A DNA stretch of 64,000 nt from Dyadobacter crusticola DSM 16708 (GTDB lineage Bacteria; Bacteroidota; Bacteroidia; Cytophagales; Spirosomataceae): the NCBI RefSeq assembly GCF_000701505.1, contig NZ_KL370787.1, positions 110,432-174,431 on the forward strand, in the 5' to 3' direction. Below the pieces are notes generated by a model. It was not told the DNA's origin, searched no databases, and saw only the letters and a program-made list of their open reading frames with translations. Of this stretch, positions 60,603 to 64,000 are shown one piece after another (position 1 is the first letter of the stretch; each line of letters begins with the position of its first letter). The translations under genes and the position numbers were made by a program.

Positions 60603-61261
60603 GAAAATAGAACGATAGGAATGGAGCATAAGCACCTCTCAGGGCCATTCGGCATATCAGTTGTTATAAATAGTTTGACGTCATTGGGCCGCCGCAGGTG
60701 GATACTGGCTGCGAACGGCCTTGACTGTCATGTCGGATCATCCGAATGCCCAGACGCCGATCATATTATGATACAGCCGTACAACTATTTTGATAAACAA
60801 ATCTAAGGAGTTGCTACTAAACCCATTGTGGAGATCATAGCAGGACAATCAAGAGATATCCAGACGAAATTATAGAATAAATTCTACACAATTTTCTACA
60901 TGAAAGTATATCAGAGATGAAACATTCTGTCGGTGAGCTTTCCAGGTTCAATTCTTGGTGGCTAGTACAGGAGATTAACAGAATTACAAGCGCTATTTCG
61001 CAGCTCTTCTTGCGCGCCACTTTCACATTTGATGTACCGATCCGCTGTTTATATTCCTATATAAAAAAGCAGAAACGGCACGACTGCCGTTTCTGCTGAA
61101 ATATTCGACAAAGAATTTCAATGTGTTTCCGGCTTAGGATAAGTGTCCCGCCGTTGATACTTCTAGATAGAATTACTCGATTCACAGCAGATTCCGGGCC
61201 CAAGTAAGCATCAATAGTTTACGCAACTAGGCCCTTAATAGCTTGTCAAGTTGTTACTGAC
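60603..61261. other. 660-bp stretch without a supported gene
   Basis: I see only short frames of no coding character (for example 60621-60806 plus and 60835-61026 minus). The one clear signal is the hairpin at 61068-61097. Confidence 0.4.
61068..61097 (-). terminator. hairpin, probable minus-strand terminator
   Basis: A perfect 13-bp stem (AGCAGAAACGGCA with TGCCGTTTCTGCT) and a four-base loop is followed on the minus strand by a T run. It lies 165 bp after the DUF3078 gene. Confidence 0.7.
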
Positions 61262-62188
61262 TTATAGTGAATACAAAAAGCCAATGCTTAAAGCTTGTGC
61301 AAATTGCACTTTATCGCTTTGGTCATCATCATAGACCATTATGGCCCCTAAATTAACGTTTACATATTTATTCACTTTCGCAGTAAGCATGGCGTCCAGC
61401 CGGTTATCGATATTGCCTGGACGTTTGAAGCTAGAAAATAGCAGATACCTGAATTTCAGGTTCACGCTTTTGGCGATGTCTTTGTCAAAGTTGGCAACAA
61501 TCTGTATCAGCGCCGCTTCGGTTCTGACCCTTTTTCCAATTGGCACCCCGTAATTATTCTGATTAGGTGTATTTACATACAAGTTCTTGTCAGCAACTAT
61601 GGTTTGCCTCAATGCCAAAGGAGCAAAATCGATGAAGAAATACGGAACAGGACGGTATTCAATCCCGAGCGCTTCCGTCAGATATGCGGGGGAAAGAAAA
61701 CCGGAAACCTTTCTTTTCACATCTGAGGAGTCGGGATTGGAGGAGTAGGTGTGCCCCGCGGCAAACTGTGAGAGAAAGTTGACGTTGGCAAAAAGGCTCC
61801 AGACGGTATTTAGAGATCGATTATACTTAGTGTCATAAAATATCCGGTCTACATTCTTCCGGCTCTTCTGTCCTTTATTGCGGACAATCCCATACTGAGA
61901 CTGGAAGTCGTTTCGCCATGCGTTCTTTCCCTTAATCGTTTCATTTAGTGCATTGAAAAACAAGCCCAATGCAATGGAGTTCACTCCACCTCCTGTCCAG
62001 TTCGAACTGAACGAACCTTGGTTCATATTAGCCCCGAACTCGATCTTTTTCCAGGTAGTATCACCTGAGACTTTAAGCTTGCTTGCATTAACCGGGTTGC
62101 TTAGATCAACCTTTTGGGCGAAGCCCGGTAATGCAAGCGTAACAGAAAATAAGCCAATTAAGATTTTGTATTGTAATTTTCCACCCAT
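61262..62188 (-). CDS. DUF3078 domain-containing protein (308 aa)
   Basis: The signal peptide ends near residue 25 (Gly-Phe-Ala-Gln). The body has the DUF3078 pattern: FGANMNQGSFSSNWTGGG, then NALNETIKGKNAWRND, with many aromatic and Gly residues in strand-length blocks. It ends in Leu-Tyr-Ser-Leu, like outer-membrane barrels. The family is restricted to Bacteroidota and has no known function. Its gene is preceded by aqpZ with a 112-bp gap, on the same strand. Confidence 0.88.
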   Translation of the reverse strand: MGGKLQYKILIGLFSVTLALPGFAQKVDLSNPVNASKLKVSGDTTWKKIEFGANMNQGSFSSNWTGGGVNSIALGLFFNALNETIKGKNAWRNDFQSQYGIVRNKGQKSRKNVDRIFYDTKYNRSLNTVWSLFANVNFLSQFAAGHTYSSNPDSSDVKRKVSGFLSPAYLTEALGIEYRPVPYFFIDFAPLALRQTIVADKNLYVNTPNQNNYGVPIGKRVRTEAALIQIVANFDKDIAKSVNLKFRYLLFSSFKRPGNIDNRLDAMLTAKVNKYVNVNLGAIMVYDDDQSDKVQFAQALSIGFLYSL

Positions 62189-62299
62189 TCTGTAATATTT
62201 TGAGACATTGTTAGGCTATTTGTCAGTATACGTGTATGCAGTAAAATAAATCCTGGCTGGACGAAAAATAGTATTTTACTCTTCCGAGATCCCAAGAAC

Positions 62300-62980
62300 T
62301 TATTCTTTGGCCAAGATATGCTTATAGAATAGCCCTGCAAGCAGCGCGCCGACAACCGGAACGATCACAAAAAGCCATAGTTGGTCTATTGCCCATCCTC
62401 CCACAAAAATAGCCTGACTGATGCTCCGTGCGGGATTAACCGATGTATTCGTGACGGGTATGCTGATCAAATGTATCAGTGTTAAGCCTAAACCGATTGC
62501 TATACCTGCGAACCCAAAGGGTGCAGATGGATAAGTTGACCCCAGAATAATGATCAGAAAAAGGAAGGTCATTACTAATTCAGTGACCATTGCAGCGGCC
62601 ATACTGTATTTGCCTGGGGAATGTTCGCCGTAGCCGTTTGCCGCAAAGTCGCCGATAGCACTCCCGTTGCCAGTGACAATCACGTAAAGTATTGCGGCAC
62701 CAGCGATTCCCCCGAGTACCTGGGCGATAACATAGCCTAAAAGCGACTTCAATTCAAAGCGCCCCCCGGCCCAAAGGCCAATTGAAACGGCTGGGTTTAA
62801 GTGTGCACCTGAGATATGACCAAGCGAGTAGGCTATAGTAAGTACTGTTAATCCGAATGCCAGCGATACGCCTAAAAGGCCTATGCCGACCTGGGGAAAA
62901 GCGGCTGAGAGCACCGCACTACCACAGCCGCCAAGGACAAGCCAAAACGTGCCAATAAATTCGGCAATATAATTTTTCAT
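62300..62980 (-). CDS. aqpZ: aquaporin Z
   Basis: AqpZ forms a water channel in the inner membrane. The 226-residue protein has six membrane helices and both NPA boxes: SGAHLNPAVSIG (Asn62-Ala64) and TNTSVNPARSISQA (Asn182-Ala184). His170 and Arg185 occupy the selectivity-filter positions expected for a strict water channel. It is followed by DUF3078 on the same strand. Start at 62980 gives MKNYIAEFIGTF, a normal AqpZ beginning. Confidence 0.96.
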   Translation of the reverse strand: MKNYIAEFIGTFWLVLGGCGSAVLSAAFPQVGIGLLGVSLAFGLTVLTIAYSLGHISGAHLNPAVSIGLWAGGRFELKSLLGYVIAQVLGGIAGAAILYVIVTGNGSAIGDFAANGYGEHSPGKYSMAAAMVTELVMTFLFLIIILGSTYPSAPFGFAGIAIGLGLTLIHLISIPVTNTSVNPARSISQAIFVGGWAIDQLWLFVIVPVVGALLAGLFYKHILAKE

Positions 62981-63858
62981 GTTAGATCTACTTTTTAGGT
63001 GAAAAGTCTATTTTAAGTTTCTAGTAAACGGCTGAATCAAAGTGTGAAACTTTTTAAGATGCAGAACAGAATCATTGGTATAATGAATTTTGATACTCTT
63101 TCAATTGTGATCTGGAAACCCGCAGCGATGTTGGTAATGCTCTTGCGTGATCTAGAGGTGACCTTGATCCTATTTACCAGGTTAATAAACCCGTTTCCGT
63201 TTTGTACCAATACCATTTAACATCACCAGATGTTACTGGACGATGATAAGGTTTTCAGTCTCGGGTGTAGAGCCCGAGTCTTTTTTATTATACGGAACAA
63301 AGAATTATGTAAGTCAGCTGCTCACCCAAGTTTTCACTATAAGTGCCGGAGAGGAATATATATGGAAATGGAGCAATTATTTTTTCATAGGCATGAACAG
63401 GTTAAATGTAGTGAAGGTTACAATAGATACGTGGCAATAGATTTCTTCAGCTGACCAGATAACAGGGCAGCGTTTAGTTAGTGATGATGTGTGCGCACTG
63501 GTGTGGAACAGTTTAAAATTCGGCGTAAGCAGTAGGGTTACTATTCAAAAGAATCGGGTAAATCTGGTTAAGTTATCGAACTATTTAATATCTCAAAGCT
63601 ACACAAACTATTCACTGAGGTAAAAAATGTTGTCATTATTTGTTATAGAGATTATTCTACAAGTGATGGATATACGCTATATGGATTGACCAAAGCGCGA
63701 TTGTTTGTTATGCTTATTCCTTACGAACGATGGTCAATATACGTTATAAAACGTGGCCCGTCCTAGTTCTAATCTTTTGGCAATTAACTGAATGAATATA
63801 TTTTGCAAAGTCAATTAAACAGGATTAATCACCATGCACACTGGTCGCTAGTACGTGA
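62981..63858. other. 880-bp stretch without a supported gene
   Basis: Apart from the plus-strand terminator near 63260 and the upstream region of aqpZ, I find nothing coding. Short frames at 63230-63454 read through the terminator hairpin and are spurious. Confidence 0.4.
63260..63284 (+). terminator. rho-independent terminator of an unknown plus-strand transcript
   Basis: CTCGGG (63260-63265) pairs with CCCGAG (63273-63278), then TCTTTTTT. No plus-strand gene precedes it, so it may end a small RNA that starts in the aqpZ upstream region. Confidence 0.55.
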
Positions 63859-63993
63859 TCAAGAATTAACAACTTCCACTGATAAAAGTATAACCCACAG
63901 CCAGAGTAATGAGCCGGCAACAATAGTAAAAATGATTGTCCATATCATTGGGAATGGGTTATCATCTAAGTGATATTCTAAGTTTTTGTCCAT
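63859..63993 (-). CDS. possible 44-residue single-membrane-helix peptide
   Basis: The ATG at 63993 opens a 44-codon frame: an acidic head (NLEYHLDDNPFP), one membrane helix with several Trp (IIFTIVAGSLLWLWVILL), and a short tail. The frame also stays open upstream to the window edge, so it could be the tail of a longer gene. It is the only plausible gene in the last kilobase. Confidence 0.45.
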   Translation of the reverse strand: MDKNLEYHLDDNPFPMIWTIIFTIVAGSLLWLWVILLSVEVVNS

Positions 63994-64000
63994 ATGCTTA

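Noticed and set aside
63230..63454. Small plus-strand frames in the last kilobase
   Set aside because: They read through a terminator hairpin and show no domain or signal.
1..64000. CRISPR arrays and rRNA genes
   Set aside because: No regularly spaced repeats of CRISPR size and no rRNA-like conserved sequence were seen.

Overview
The window looks like the chromosome of a Bacteroidota bacterium of the Cytophagales type (Dyadobacter/Spirosoma-like; genus inferred, not proven). The signs are a fused LpxC/FabZ in a leftward HD-lpxD-lpxC/fabZ-lpxA cluster, a type IX secretion C-terminal sorting domain on a 2006-residue surface protein, DUF3078 and Reg_prop/Y_Y_Y sensor families, TAnnTTTG promoters, and weak Shine-Dalgarno usage.

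Left chromosomal block (1-13.96 kb): a cut M16 zinc peptidase, a small lipoprotein, tamB, divergent tsaD, a MOSC protein, then the lipid A genes lpxA, lpxC/fabZ and lpxD and an HD phosphohydrolase, and a CAU-anticodon tRNA. The tRNA has a consensus promoter and a degenerate copy of its own 5' half just upstream.

Integrated element (about 13.92-49.47 kb): the last 45 bp of the tRNA region recur with one mismatch at 49425-49469, next to a tyrosine integrase, so about 35.5 kb is a tRNA-integrated, prophage-like element. Its leftward backbone runs integrase, unknown 334-aa protein, HTH protein, VRR-NUC-like nuclease, RepA/DnaB-like ATPase, iteron-like repeats, Zn-ribbon/Toprim primase-like protein, terminase small subunit, tRNA-like gene, PAPS-reductase-like protein, DUF5681-like protein, terminase large subunit, a tail-hub candidate and collagen-like tail-fibre proteins. 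No portal, protease, major capsid or tape-measure gene is visible, so it is either a deleted prophage or a satellite that borrows heads. Cargo, often on the opposite strand, includes a candidate membrane/HEPN cassette (33.0-36.6 kb), a small lipoprotein, two secreted tailspike-like paralogues, an IS110 transposase, an IS3 relic, and a second recombinase with two arm-type domains.

Right chromosomal block (49.47-64 kb): a Reg_prop/Y_Y_Y histidine kinase broken by a frameshift, two LuxR-type response regulators (one with a degenerate receiver), a giant Ig/PKD-like T9SS protein, a DUF3078 protein, aquaporin Z and a possible 44-residue membrane peptide at the right edge.

All functional names come from reading motifs in the translated sequence. 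No database search was run.
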